Shown one piece after another: positions 52,041-61,900 of a stretch of 64,000 bases of DNA. The notes below the pieces were generated by a model. The model was not told the DNA's origin, ran no database searches, and saw nothing but the letters and a program-made list of their open reading frames with translations. The stretch comes from CAWCPR01 sp963797475 (GTDB lineage: Bacteria > Chloroflexota > Anaerolineae > Anaerolineales > UBA4823). The stretch lies in NCBI GenBank assembly GCA_963797475.1, contig CAWCPR010000003.1:124001-188000 (forward strand), written 5' to 3'. A program made the translations under genes and the position numbers. Each line of letters opens with the position of its first letter. Within the stretch, counting starts at the first letter, position 1.

Positions 52041-52427
52041 ATGAAAGCTCAAAAAGCGGGTTGGAAATATGCACTGTTGGTCTTTGGCCTGGCGATTCTG
52101 GCGATGATGGTGATGGATTTCAATTCACGTACGGCGGAATTACGCCGGCTGAGCGCCGAACGCGAACAAGTGAGTGCACAGCTCGAAGGCGAAAGGGCCA
52201 CGCAGGCTGCCCTGGAATCTCAAATTGCATACGCCACCTCCGAGGCTTCTGTGGTCCGCTGGGCATACGAGTACGGGCACCTGGTCCGTCCCGGCGATGT
52301 CCCGGTGGTGCCGATCTCGCCAGCCAACAGCACCCCGGTCCCAACGCCCAAACCAGTGGTCAAGCCAACTGAAGTCAGCAACATCCAGCGCTGGCTTTCG
52401 CTTTTTGTTGGCACAGACTCGCCTTGA
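52041..52427 (+). CDS. FtsB/DivIC-like septum formation initiator
   Basis: A 128-aa bitopic protein: short basic N-terminus, membrane helix (residues ~10-26), then a coiled coil (RTAELRRLSAEREQVSAQLE) and a short segment VRWAYEYGHLVRPGDVPVV, which matches the RxxxgyvrPGE motif of DivIC/FtsB proteins. A Pro/Thr-rich stretch and amphipathic end follow. It would join FtsL/DivIB in the divisome. It is isolated between two tRNA genes rather than next to cell-wall genes. Its stop (52425-52427) overlaps the -35 of the next tRNA promoter. Confidence 0.82.
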   Translation: MKAQKAGWKYALLVFGLAILAMMVMDFNSRTAELRRLSAEREQVSAQLEGERATQAALESQIAYATSEASVVRWAYEYGHLVRPGDVPVVPISPANSTPVPTPKPVVKPTEVSNIQRWLSLFVGTDSP

Positions 52428-52452
52428 CGGCTTCAATTGGGCATGTTACAAT
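52424..52452 (+). promoter_or_regulatory. tRNA-fMet promoter TTGACG, N17, TACAAT
   Basis: TTGACG at 52424-52429 and TACAAT at 52447-52452 with 17-nt spacing; the -35 overlaps the ftsB-like stop codon. The predicted start is ~52459, about 25 nt before the tRNA. Confidence 0.75.
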
Positions 52453-52483
52453 GTGGGCCGCCTTGTAAAGGGCAGAACAACGA

Positions 52484-52555
52484 TGCGGGGTGGAGCAGTG
52501 GCAGCTCGTCGGGCTCATAACCCGAAGGTCAGAGGTTCGAATCCTCTCCCCGCTA
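52484..52555 (+). tRNA. Initiator tRNA-Met (anticodon CAT)
   Basis: The acceptor stem GCGGGG (52485-52490) pairs with CCCCGC (52548-52553). Position 1 (T) and 72 (T) do not pair, as needed for formylation of initiators. Three consecutive G:C pairs close the anticodon stem (TCGGG, loop CTCATAA, CCCGA), and A11:T24 is present in the D arm; all are initiator marks. CCA is not encoded. The D loop is short (72 nt overall). Confidence 0.95.
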
Positions 52556-52572
52556 CTGCCGATTTACTAAAG

Positions 52573-52612
52573 ACCGTCGGACCACTCAAAACTGGGTAGT
52601 CCGACGGTTTGC
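52573..52612 (+). terminator. Probable terminator after tRNA-fMet
   Basis: ACCGTCGGAC (52573-52582) and GTCCGACGGT (52599-52608) form a perfect 10-bp GC-rich stem with a 16-nt loop. The 3' tail TTGCGTTT has few T, so it may need help. It also lies just after the minus-strand acetolactate decarboxylase gene. Confidence 0.55.
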
Positions 52613-52635
52613 GTTTCATGCCAAATTTGATACCG

Positions 52636-53364
52636 CTACTTCTCAGCCCGATCCAGGTCCTTCTCAGTATCCCTTTGAAAATCCAGAGTCAGATAATCCA
52701 GGCTCATGGGCAGGCCTAATTCGACCGAGTTGATAAATTGCACACCCGCGCGGATGCCGTTCGAATGGCACTCCAAGAGATGCCCCCCGCGCAGAAAATC
52801 AGATGACAGGAAGTGTAGATGCCAGCCTGGCACGCTGAGTGAATCCAGGAAGGAAGGCGTGAAAAAGCCTACCAGCGTACCATCCACGTCCGTGTATTCG
52901 AACACGGGCTGGTCTTTGGTGACCTCCACCAGCGGTTTGTAACAATCCTGTTTGGGGACAGAACGGACCCTGACGTCCGAGAACGTCCCATCGATGCGCA
53001 GGGCATAAAAAATGTTAGGCGAGGGCAGCAATCCTTCGAGCCAGGCCAGGAAGTCTTCATAATTCGATGGTTCGATCAATTGGTCGTGTGTTGCCGGCTG
53101 GTAGAACGTGACACAGGCAAAGGGGGTGAACGCTGCGTCATCTCGTGGGTGAACGCGCCCATCCGCGCTGATCTGGTAGATGTTCCCGTCCAACATGACC
53201 ATCTCGCCGTCCAGACTGTCGAAGGTGCCAAGTCCGAAATCACCGTGTTTTTTAATCTCGGAATATGGGATGCATTCCTCGTACACGCCTTCCACGAGCG
53301 CGTTGACTGGAGCGCACAGGTAGATCGGGTATCTTTTGAGACCGGATTTTGGTTTTTGAACCAT
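52636..53364 (-). CDS. budA: Alpha-acetolactate decarboxylase
   Basis: A 242-aa zinc enzyme that decarboxylates alpha-acetolactate to acetoin. Zinc ligands H182 and H184 (GWHLHF) and H195 (GGHLLEC) fit the family, with an acidic residue in LDGEMVMLDGNIYQ (E54) conserved. The domain covers almost the whole protein, which begins with the family segment SEIKKHGDFGLGTFDSLDGE. No acetolactate synthase or butanediol dehydrogenase lies near, so acetoin production or acetolactate disposal would depend on distant genes. GAGG near 53384 may serve as ribosome-binding site. It is a lone gene between tRNA-fMet and the giant protein gene. Confidence 0.93.
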   Translation of the reverse strand: MVQKPKSGLKRYPIYLCAPVNALVEGVYEECIPYSEIKKHGDFGLGTFDSLDGEMVMLDGNIYQISADGRVHPRDDAAFTPFACVTFYQPATHDQLIEPSNYEDFLAWLEGLLPSPNIFYALRIDGTFSDVRVRSVPKQDCYKPLVEVTKDQPVFEYTDVDGTLVGFFTPSFLDSLSVPGWHLHFLSSDFLRGGHLLECHSNGIRAGVQFINSVELGLPMSLDYLTLDFQRDTEKDLDRAEK

Positions 53365-53479
53365 TACTGCGCTTTCCTCTAAAATTGCATTAATCGCTTC
53401 GCCTACAAAAGTGTTGAAAGCGTCGGGCGAGCTTTACGAGCCAGGCAGCACGATTTTAGAAATACGTCAAAATAGGGCA

Positions 53480-55912
53480 TCATTTACGCCTTTTTGGCAG
53501 GTCGATTTCCTGCGAACCAGGAATCACCCCCGCATGTTGAAAGACGCTCGGCAAGAAAACCTGATTCCCGGTCCCTACAAGTACAGTAAAAGGCCCAATC
53601 GTAGTCCCATTCCCGGCCGCGTCTGTGGCTTGCACCCACAGGGAATAAATGCCGGTTTCCGTCCAGGTTTGCGTGAAAGACCACTCATTCCCGGCGACAG
53701 ACGCCTTCATTCGCTGTCGCAACCCGGTAGGAGGCGCTACCAGCACATTGACATCCACACTGGTGCCATCGGAAACCGTTCCTTCCATGATGAGATTCGC
53801 GCCAATGTCCGGAACGAAACCGGCTACGAAGGTAACACCCAATTCCGGCGGTGTATTATCGATCTGGTAAGTGACCGATATGGGTTCCGAGCGGTTCCCG
53901 ACCGCATCCTCGCCATACAACCACAGCGTTTGCATCTGGCCGTCCACCTTGACGTCGGAGGGCGGCTGCAAATAGGCAGACCAGACCCCGGTGTCGGCTA
54001 CAGCCCCAGGAGGTAGATCCAACCGCGGGTCAACTTCATGAATGGAGCATTCTCCATCTTCGCGGCAAATATGTACAGAACCAATCTCCCGTTCATCCTT
54101 GAAGCTACCATTGATCGAATGGATGCCCGTTCCAAATACGGTATTTTTTAAGGCCAGCGAAATTTCTGGCGCCACAGCGTCCACTTCAAAGGTTCTCCAT
54201 TCTGTCCATTCACTGGCCTGACCGAAGATGTCGGTGGCCTGGGCGCGCACCTGGTAGGTGTCGCCATCGCTCGCGTTCCCGGCATCCCAGGTACACGCCC
54301 AGTGGCCGTCGGTTGGGGTCTCATCGGCGCAGGCAACGGTTTTGACATTCCTCGCCTCGTCCAATACCTCGATGTCGATCACGGGCACCGGCGACTCATC
54401 TACCACCAGTCCGCGCACGGTCACCAGCCCGGCCGGGATCACAAAGTCCGGCGCGGTGATTGTTACGGCTGACGGCGGCTCGACGTCCACGCGCTGGTCG
54501 CTCCACAGCCATTCCAACGGGGCCGAGGACCAGGAGCCGCCGGACGGATTTTCAGGGTGCTGTTCATCGTAGACAAAGGCATCCAGGGAAGCCCATGCCT
54601 GCTCATCGGGGGTCAGCCCGGCCGGGTCGATAAGACCGGAAATCTGCGCCCTGCCCGAAGCGCCGGGCGGAATGTCGCCCAACGCCAGGGTGGAGCCGCC
54701 GGGCAATTGCAGACTGTACCAGGCATTCAGCCTAACAGTGACCCCCCTGGCGGTCTCCGTGCCCAGATTTTCATATTGGATGGTATAGGTAACCACCTTC
54801 CCCGCTCCCAAAGGCGGGTGGTCGGTGTCCAGGTGGGTAAACAGCTCGCTGGGCACCACCGGCGCATTTGCAAAGCCGAACAGCAGCGGCCATAACCAGG
54901 CCATCTCATCATTCATAAAGGAATAGGTTGTGCCCACCGGCTCGGCGGCGAGGCTGAGCTGCAAGTCGCTGTCTGCGAAAGGACCGCCGGTGGGACCAAT
55001 CCCATCCCCATTCAACCGGCCATCGCTGCACAGTCCGCTGCCCAGGCTGTCCCAGAAGTAACTCCGCACCAGTGGGAAGGTGTGGTTATCGGTCAAGCCG
55101 GCAATGGGATTAACCACCGTAGAACTGTTCACCGGGTTGCGCACCGGCATAGTCGCCCACAATTGCAGCGCATCTTCCTCGGTGGCTACTGCCAGCAAGC
55201 CCAGCGCGGCAATGCTGGGGTCGGCGATTTTGAGCTCGGCAAAGGGCAGCCGCAGGTCAGTGTCGCTGCTGGATACCCCCAGGTTCAGGCGGAAGTGGTC
55301 GCTATCCAGATCCTGTTGCAGGCTCCAGGCAAAGCCGTCCCATACATAAAGGCCAGCCTGTCCACGGTCCTCCACCCAAACCAAATAATCGGCGCCCATC
55401 CCAGACTGGCTGGTTTTTGGCGTGATGCTGGCCTGCGCCTGCAACTGCCGCTCCCCGGCGCCAGCCACCGGGTCGGGCAGGTTACCCGGCAGGAATATAG
55501 TGGTACCCTGGTCTTTCGGATAAGGATTGTACAGCCGGTCGCTGCCGCCCGGGCGAGTGTCCAGGTAGACAAACAGGTCGCCGGTATGGTTCCAATTGGC
55601 CCCTTGCCAGTACAGGCGCAAGGCGGTCTCATCCCAGGAGACGTAGAAGCGCTGCTGCAAGTCGCCGTACAGGTCGGGGTGGGTCAGGGCCAGGCGCTGG
55701 TCGACGCCTTCAATGGAACAAATCTCGTTAGCCCAGCCGTGATAGCTCAGATCATCGATTTCATCTGGGGTGAGCAGGCCATCCACATAGACCGGCCCCA
55801 ATGTTTGGGTGGTGGTGTTTCCGGCGCCGTCGACAACCAGCACGTGCGCGTACCAGGTTTCCGCTTCGCCCACAGCCTGTGTGTGTGTGCCAGCGCCGGG
55901 ATAGGTGGTCAA
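53480..55912 (-). CDS. C-terminal fragment of giant mosaic surface protein (after in-frame stop)
   Basis: About 810 aa, in the same frame as the upstream fragment and separated only by the TAA at 55937-55939 and eight codons reading S-P-V-P-N-Q-A-E. The TTG at 55912 is not a convincing start; continuous coding is more likely. Contents: a substrate-binding-like beta domain, then repeated Ig-like domains (ITAPDFVIPAGLVTVRG, DNTPPELGVTFV, TDAAGNGTTIGPF), all typical of extracellular adhesins. The C-terminus QVFLPSVFQHAG, a few residues and the basic end KRRK resemble tails of other Chloroflexi exported proteins. Confidence 0.7.
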   Translation of the reverse strand: MTTYPGAGTHTQAVGEAETWYAHVLVVDGAGNTTTQTLGPVYVDGLLTPDEIDDLSYHGWANEICSIEGVDQRLALTHPDLYGDLQQRFYVSWDETALRLYWQGANWNHTGDLFVYLDTRPGGSDRLYNPYPKDQGTTIFLPGNLPDPVAGAGERQLQAQASITPKTSQSGMGADYLVWVEDRGQAGLYVWDGFAWSLQQDLDSDHFRLNLGVSSSDTDLRLPFAELKIADPSIAALGLLAVATEEDALQLWATMPVRNPVNSSTVVNPIAGLTDNHTFPLVRSYFWDSLGSGLCSDGRLNGDGIGPTGGPFADSDLQLSLAAEPVGTTYSFMNDEMAWLWPLLFGFANAPVVPSELFTHLDTDHPPLGAGKVVTYTIQYENLGTETARGVTVRLNAWYSLQLPGGSTLALGDIPPGASGRAQISGLIDPAGLTPDEQAWASLDAFVYDEQHPENPSGGSWSSAPLEWLWSDQRVDVEPPSAVTITAPDFVIPAGLVTVRGLVVDESPVPVIDIEVLDEARNVKTVACADETPTDGHWACTWDAGNASDGDTYQVRAQATDIFGQASEWTEWRTFEVDAVAPEISLALKNTVFGTGIHSINGSFKDEREIGSVHICREDGECSIHEVDPRLDLPPGAVADTGVWSAYLQPPSDVKVDGQMQTLWLYGEDAVGNRSEPISVTYQIDNTPPELGVTFVAGFVPDIGANLIMEGTVSDGTSVDVNVLVAPPTGLRQRMKASVAGNEWSFTQTWTETGIYSLWVQATDAAGNGTTIGPFTVLVGTGNQVFLPSVFQHAGVIPGSQEIDLPKRRK

Positions 55913-55936
55913 CTCGGCCTGGTTGGGAACCGGGCT

Positions 55937-58900
55937 TTAAGTCCAGCCCACGTGGTAGCTGGCAACGCCGCTGCCATCGCTGCTGACAGTCCAGCTCACT
56001 TGCAGGGATAAAGCGTCAGTCAGCGTATCGCCGGCCTGGACTGCCTGGGTCTCTCCCTGGTCATTCAAGTAACTCAGCGTGATCGTCGCCGGCTTCGGCG
56101 GCGTGATATCGACGAGCACGGATCGCGCCTCCACCGTCATCCGGCCGGCCAGGTCGGTCGCGCGCGCCCTCACTTCAAACAACTCCCCGTCGGGTTGTGC
56201 GTTGAATGGCCAGGGCCATTGCCAGCTCCCGGTCTCATCCAGACCAGCATCTTGCCAGGCGCCGCCATCAATCGATACCTCCACCCGCCTGGCCTGCACG
56301 GCATCCAAGGCAGTTCCCCGCAGTAACACCGAACGGTCTCCGAACTGGTTTGTGGTCGTAAGCACGGTGGAGCTGAATTGCACGAGAGGCGGTTCAGTGT
56401 CCACATAGAAAGTTGAAGGGTACAGACCTGAGGTCGTGTTGCCGGTCCAATCCTGGACAATCGTCTGGAAGTGGTAGATTCCTTGATCGGCCGGCTCCCA
56501 GGTAAACTTCCATGCTGTATTGGTAATCGTGTGGGTGACCGGCCAATTCTGACTGTAGACTTCTACATCATTGGCGGTGACAGATAAGGCTTTCAAGCCG
56601 TCTGAGGCAAAGGCAAATCCCTTTACCTTCTGCGGTTCAGTGGTGGTCAGGATACTCCCATTGGTGGGGGTGATGACCCCGGCGCCTAAATTCAGCGCCT
56701 CCTGCCTTTCCTGATGCGCAACCACTATATCTGGCGGGGTTTGTTCACTGGATGCAATCGCCTGAGGGGCGCTGGCATTGGAAACAATCGTGCAGCGGCC
56801 AAAGGCGTCACAAGACTGCACCGACATGTCTGTGGGCTGGTCGCCGTTGTAGACTTTCTGGCCCAGCATGGAGTACAGCCGCGATGTGTCGCTGATGACA
56901 CTGGCATACCAGGGGTCATAAGAAGCGTAAGCGACGAATTGAAGATCGGGATTATCAAAAACGGGAATGGTGTCCGGGGACTGTACCACACAGGAGGCAT
57001 CCACGTCTAAATTGAAGTCGAAAACCTCACAGGTGTAATTGGTGACATCGGGGTAGCCGGCGACAGCAACCTGTGTTGCGGTGAATACGGATCGGGGTGG
57101 TAAGGTGTCGATTTCGCCGCGCCACAGCCGCTGGCCGCCCAACTGGGTCACATTGCCGAGCACATCTGTGGCGCGCGCGTTAAGCTGAACAATACCTTCC
57201 AGTCCACCCAGGCCTTCAGGAATCGTGTAACTCCAGTTGGGGTTGAGCACGCTGTTGTCAAAAATAACCGGTTCCCAGGTGGTCAGGCCATAATTATTAA
57301 GGTTAGCAATCTCATAATCTGCCAGGGCGCGGTCATAAACAATTACCTCGTCGATTAAGCCGTCAAAATAGCGAGTATTGTCCTGACGCCGGCCAATCAA
57401 TAAGTCACCGGAACCCTGGTAAATGACGCCGGGATTGTCCTGGGCGATCTGCACACCATCGCGGTACATTGTACGCAGTCCAGTGTCCATATCATAGGAA
57501 CAGGCCCAAAGATGCCAGTTTGTATCCGTATAGGTCTCGGTCGTTGTCAGATTATTCGCCCAGAAAGAACAGCGTGCCTGATTGCTGTTGAGCAATAAGA
57601 GAATGAAGCCATGATTTGTTATAGCCTGCCCATGCGAGACAATGACATGATTCTGATTGATCACGTCCCTTTTAGCCCAGGCTGCCACGGTAAAGGAGTG
57701 GTTGGCAAGTTCGATACCCCCGGCGGAGAGATAGTCATCCACGCCATCGAAGTCGAGAGCCTGGTCTCGCTGGCCAGTTTGGCCGACCGTGGGACAGTTG
57801 CCAGTATTACATACGGCTGGATGGTTGGACCCCGACAGGTCGGAGAAGTACTGTGTTTGCTCCTGATTTTCATCCAAAGGCAGGTGCAAGATCGACCCGC
57901 TGAGCACGTCCACTTGCCCGCCCGGCGAGAAGTCGACTTCTACCGAATCGATCAGAGATGCGTCCAATATTTGCCCGGATAGCTTAAGGGCGGTGGTGAT
58001 CGGTTGGGTCACAGGTAAGCTGGTTGCCAGTGTTGGAATGGGAGCATCTATATCCAGTATCAACTGCTCCGTGGTGTATTCTGCCGCTGGCGTCGTGTTG
58101 CCCACGGCATCCGTGGCCCTGACCGTCACGGTATAAACGCCGGAGGGACTCCCTACGGCTTTATCCCCTGTTCCCACCTGCGGTAAGATGTAGTCCAGCG
58201 CCCAGTCGCCGGCGCTCAAAGTTGTGGTTTGCCAGCCGTTCCCCACGACATTCGGCCCGCCTTGCAACAGCACATCGACGGATACCAACCCGCTGCCCGG
58301 CTGTGAACCGGCAGCCGGTTCACTAGCTGTGCCGTGGATGGGTACAAACCAGCGTCCCTGGTTATCGCGAATGGATCGTAACGTACCCAGGGTGTCAATG
58401 GTGGTGTTCGGCGCGGCGTCATCCACAACAAATTGCACGCTAGCGGCGCTGCTGGAGTTGCCAACTACGTCTGTTGCGCGGGCGGTAACGGTGTGTAACC
58501 CGTCGGCCAGCGTCCCGGCCGGGAGGATATAGCTCCAGGTGCCGGTGCCGGAGGCGTCCAGCCAGCTCCCGCCGTCAATTTTTACTTCGACCCCATTGAC
58601 ATAAGATGTGGGATCTGTGGCGGCTCCGGAGATTTCCAGCGTGTTCAGTCCACTGAGATAATCGCCGGCGGCTGGGGCCAGAATGGCGGTGGAGGGGGCA
58701 TCGGCGTCAATGCTCAACGTTCTGGTTACCACCTGGGCCTCCGTGCCCGCCCCGGTCGCTGTTTCGCGCAGGATGAGGTCCTCCGTGAACAGGTCTGCGT
58801 CTTCTTGCACCGGAACCAGCGCATTTAACACCGACTGGTCTTCCACCCGCACCTTTTGATAAAGCTCCAGAATCTGGTCGTCGGTAAGCGGCTGGGTCCA

Positions 58901-61900
58901 GATCGCAACTTCATCCAGCGTTCCACCGAAGTAGCCGGCGTCGCCGGTGCCCGGGAATCGCTTGCCGATATAGGTGCTGCCAAAACCGCTATAATCCGCC
59001 GCCGCGGTCGAAGTACCAACCGGGGCGCCGTCATAATAGAGAACCAGTTTTCGTAACAAAGACGGGGAGTAAAAGGCACAGGCCACGTGGTGCCAATCGC
59101 TGTCATTGGCTACCGTCCAGGTGAGGACACTTCCCCATATGGAACAGACCAATTTGTTGCCTTCATAGCCAAAATAAACACCTTGATTATTGACGGTCGT
59201 TCCCTGGCTGATGATGTAGTCATTGGAAGTGCCCGGGTCGCGCTTGGCCCAGGCGGAAAGGGTGAAACTTGCGTTCGTGAGCGGGATACTGCCGCCGTCA
59301 CTCTGCACCTGGACGACGACATTGTCCAGTCCCCAGCGCTCTTGACCGTCATCAGAGGCCAACCCCTCGAAATACAGGCTCAACGTGTCTGCGATGTGGT
59401 CGTCGAGGGTATATTCTAAATGGTAAACGGACGTTTCCGAAAAACCACTTGCCTTTAGCGCGTCTCCGCTGGACCGGTATTTAGGCGGATAAAGGGAGGA
59501 AAAAACACGCAGCGAAGAGACCTTGTCATTGGTAGGCACATTATTGTTTCCACGCTTGGGATCCATGATCCAGCTCGTACCGCCGTAATTTATATTGTCG
59601 TATAGGATGGATGTTGTATCTCCGAAAATGGTTACGGCGCTGGTGCGGTCATTGCCAATGCAGGTGCTGCAGTTGTTGTCTCTCAGATCCGGGTCATCTT
59701 CTTGGAACAATTCATGGTCACCGCTGAAATTGCTATTCTCATACAGGGTGATGCCTCCAACGTAAAACGGGGCCCCGGCCGGGTAGGTCTGGTAGTTGGG
59801 CGAAGTATCCGGCTGGTTGGAAAAGGTCGTATGCAAGAGCGAAGTGCCGTCATGTCCATACTCCCATAAATCCGGACCCGTGTCCGTGCGATTGCCGTCC
59901 CAGGAACCCAGGACATACAGATCAAAGGCCAGCGTGACCGTATCATGCGTGGGCAGATTGGACAGGTTCAAAGTTACCTCCTGGTTGCCGAAATTGCCCA
60001 GGTAATGGGTCGTACTTCCATTGCGCGTGGCAGAAGAAAGCGCGCCCTTGCTCCAACCAGAGGTATCGCCATCTTCAAATTCATACACCAGGGATTCCAG
60101 CGTTTGCTTTTGGGTGTCAATCTCCAGGAAGTCATTCGACCCATCAAATTCGGCCGCCGTGTTCGCCACACCCGCCGCGCCGAAGGTGGGGCAGGTCGAA
60201 CCCGAACAGGTGGCGTTAAAGCCGTGATTGGCCGCGTCGTAAGCGGTAGTGGCGCCGGCCGTCTCGTCCAGGTCCAAAATGGTGACCGCGGCGCTGAAGG
60301 ATTTTTGCATCTCGGCGTTGGATAAGCGCCGATCGTGAAAAATCACCCGGTCCAGCGTACCCTTAAAGAAATTATTGCCGGCGGTCCCCAGTACAAACTG
60401 GTCGCAATTGCTGGTGCAGGCTACATTGCTAAAGCTAAAACTTGTATAGTCGCTGATATGGCCATCGAAATACAGGATCTGCGCCCCGGCGTCAAAGGCG
60501 CGGAAGACATGATGCCACTCTCCATCCGCGAAGTTCGTGCCAGAAGATGAGCAATTTGTACCGCTGCCGGACGACCCAACCGCCTTGGCGCATATTTCCC
60601 CGTTTTTCAGATAAATAGAGGATTTTCCGCCCAGGTGATTTAAAATATCACAGTTCTGGCAGGTCGTTTTCAGCCAGAATTCGACTGTGAATTCGCCGGT
60701 TGGTTGGGTAAAAGAGCTGGTTAGCTGGTCATTTACGCCATCGAAAATCACGCCGTTGCCAAAGCGGCCTTCCTCGCCTCCCACCGGGCAGGTGTCCCCG
60801 GTTGGTTTGCAGATGGCGTCATTTCCATATTGGGTGGAGTCGGCATAAGCAACGGAGGTCGTTTGTTCATCGAATTCGAGATCCAGCAGGGGGTGCGGCG
60901 ACCGGCAGGCGATGGCCACGGCTGCATTCTCATTGCTGGTGCTCACCGCCTGTTCGCTGCCGCGCAGGCTGCCGTCCGGCGCAATGGCCTGATAATGGAT
61001 ATTCCGGTCGCCGTTCGGCGCTACCGAATTTTTCGACCAGACCGCGATCCAGCCTCCGTTCTGGGGATCGGCGCAGGCGGCCACATCGCCATAATAGACG
61101 CCGCCATCGTTATCGACGGTATCCAGGTTCATTTCCACAGACGAGCCGGCTGGGGTCAGGCGCCGGGCGCTAATGTATTCAGCATTTGCCACATATTGGT
61201 CCAAATCGCGATAAACCACCAGTGCCTGATCACTGAGCGGATCATAGGTAAGGCTAAGTGGTCCGACCACGCCGTTTACGTTAGCGAAGATTTCAGCCTC
61301 GCCCGGGACTGTCGTCACCGGCCCAACATCAAGTGACGTGTCAATTTCTGCACGGTACATTGCGCCGTTGTATGCATTGATCCAGACAGCAAGATAGGTC
61401 GAACCGGTCCATACAATCCCTAAAGGGTTACTGCCATGATTGCCAATCTTCCAAACCTGTAGAGGGGTTGACGAACTTCCGTCTGGATAAACTCGCATGA
61501 CCGAAGTACTCGCCTCACTCCCGGTATCTTCTGTCCAACCGATCATGAAATCGTCTCCGTTGCTGGCGACAACCGGCGAGGATAGCGTAGTGGAACTGGC
61601 AAACCGGAATAACAAAGCTCCAGAGTGGTCGCCGATCGACTGGTTCAGGATAGTACCTAAAATTTGTCCCGTTCCACTCCCGTCAACAGCCTCCCACACA
61701 ATCAGGCAGTTGCCGGCATCATTACAGGCTATTTCTGGAGCGCCATAGGTGCCGAGGCTTTGGGGCAGCCTGTACAGGATGGCCGATGCGCTGGGGTTAC
61801 CATCATTCCCGGCCGCGTAGGCGGTGATATGCTGTTCCCCACTGCCATCAATCTCCAAGGCGGTGAACACGAACAAATCGCTAAAACCGGGCGAGGCCGC

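Noticed and set aside
52484..52620. Attachment site for a mobile element at tRNA-fMet
   Set aside because: No integrase, no direct repeat of the tRNA 3' end and no element boundary in the following sequence.
55082..56011. A long plus-strand frame (309 aa) opposite the giant protein gene
   Set aside because: It lies wholly antisense to strongly conserved Ig-like and beta-domains, has no recognisable domain and arises from codon bias of the opposite strand.
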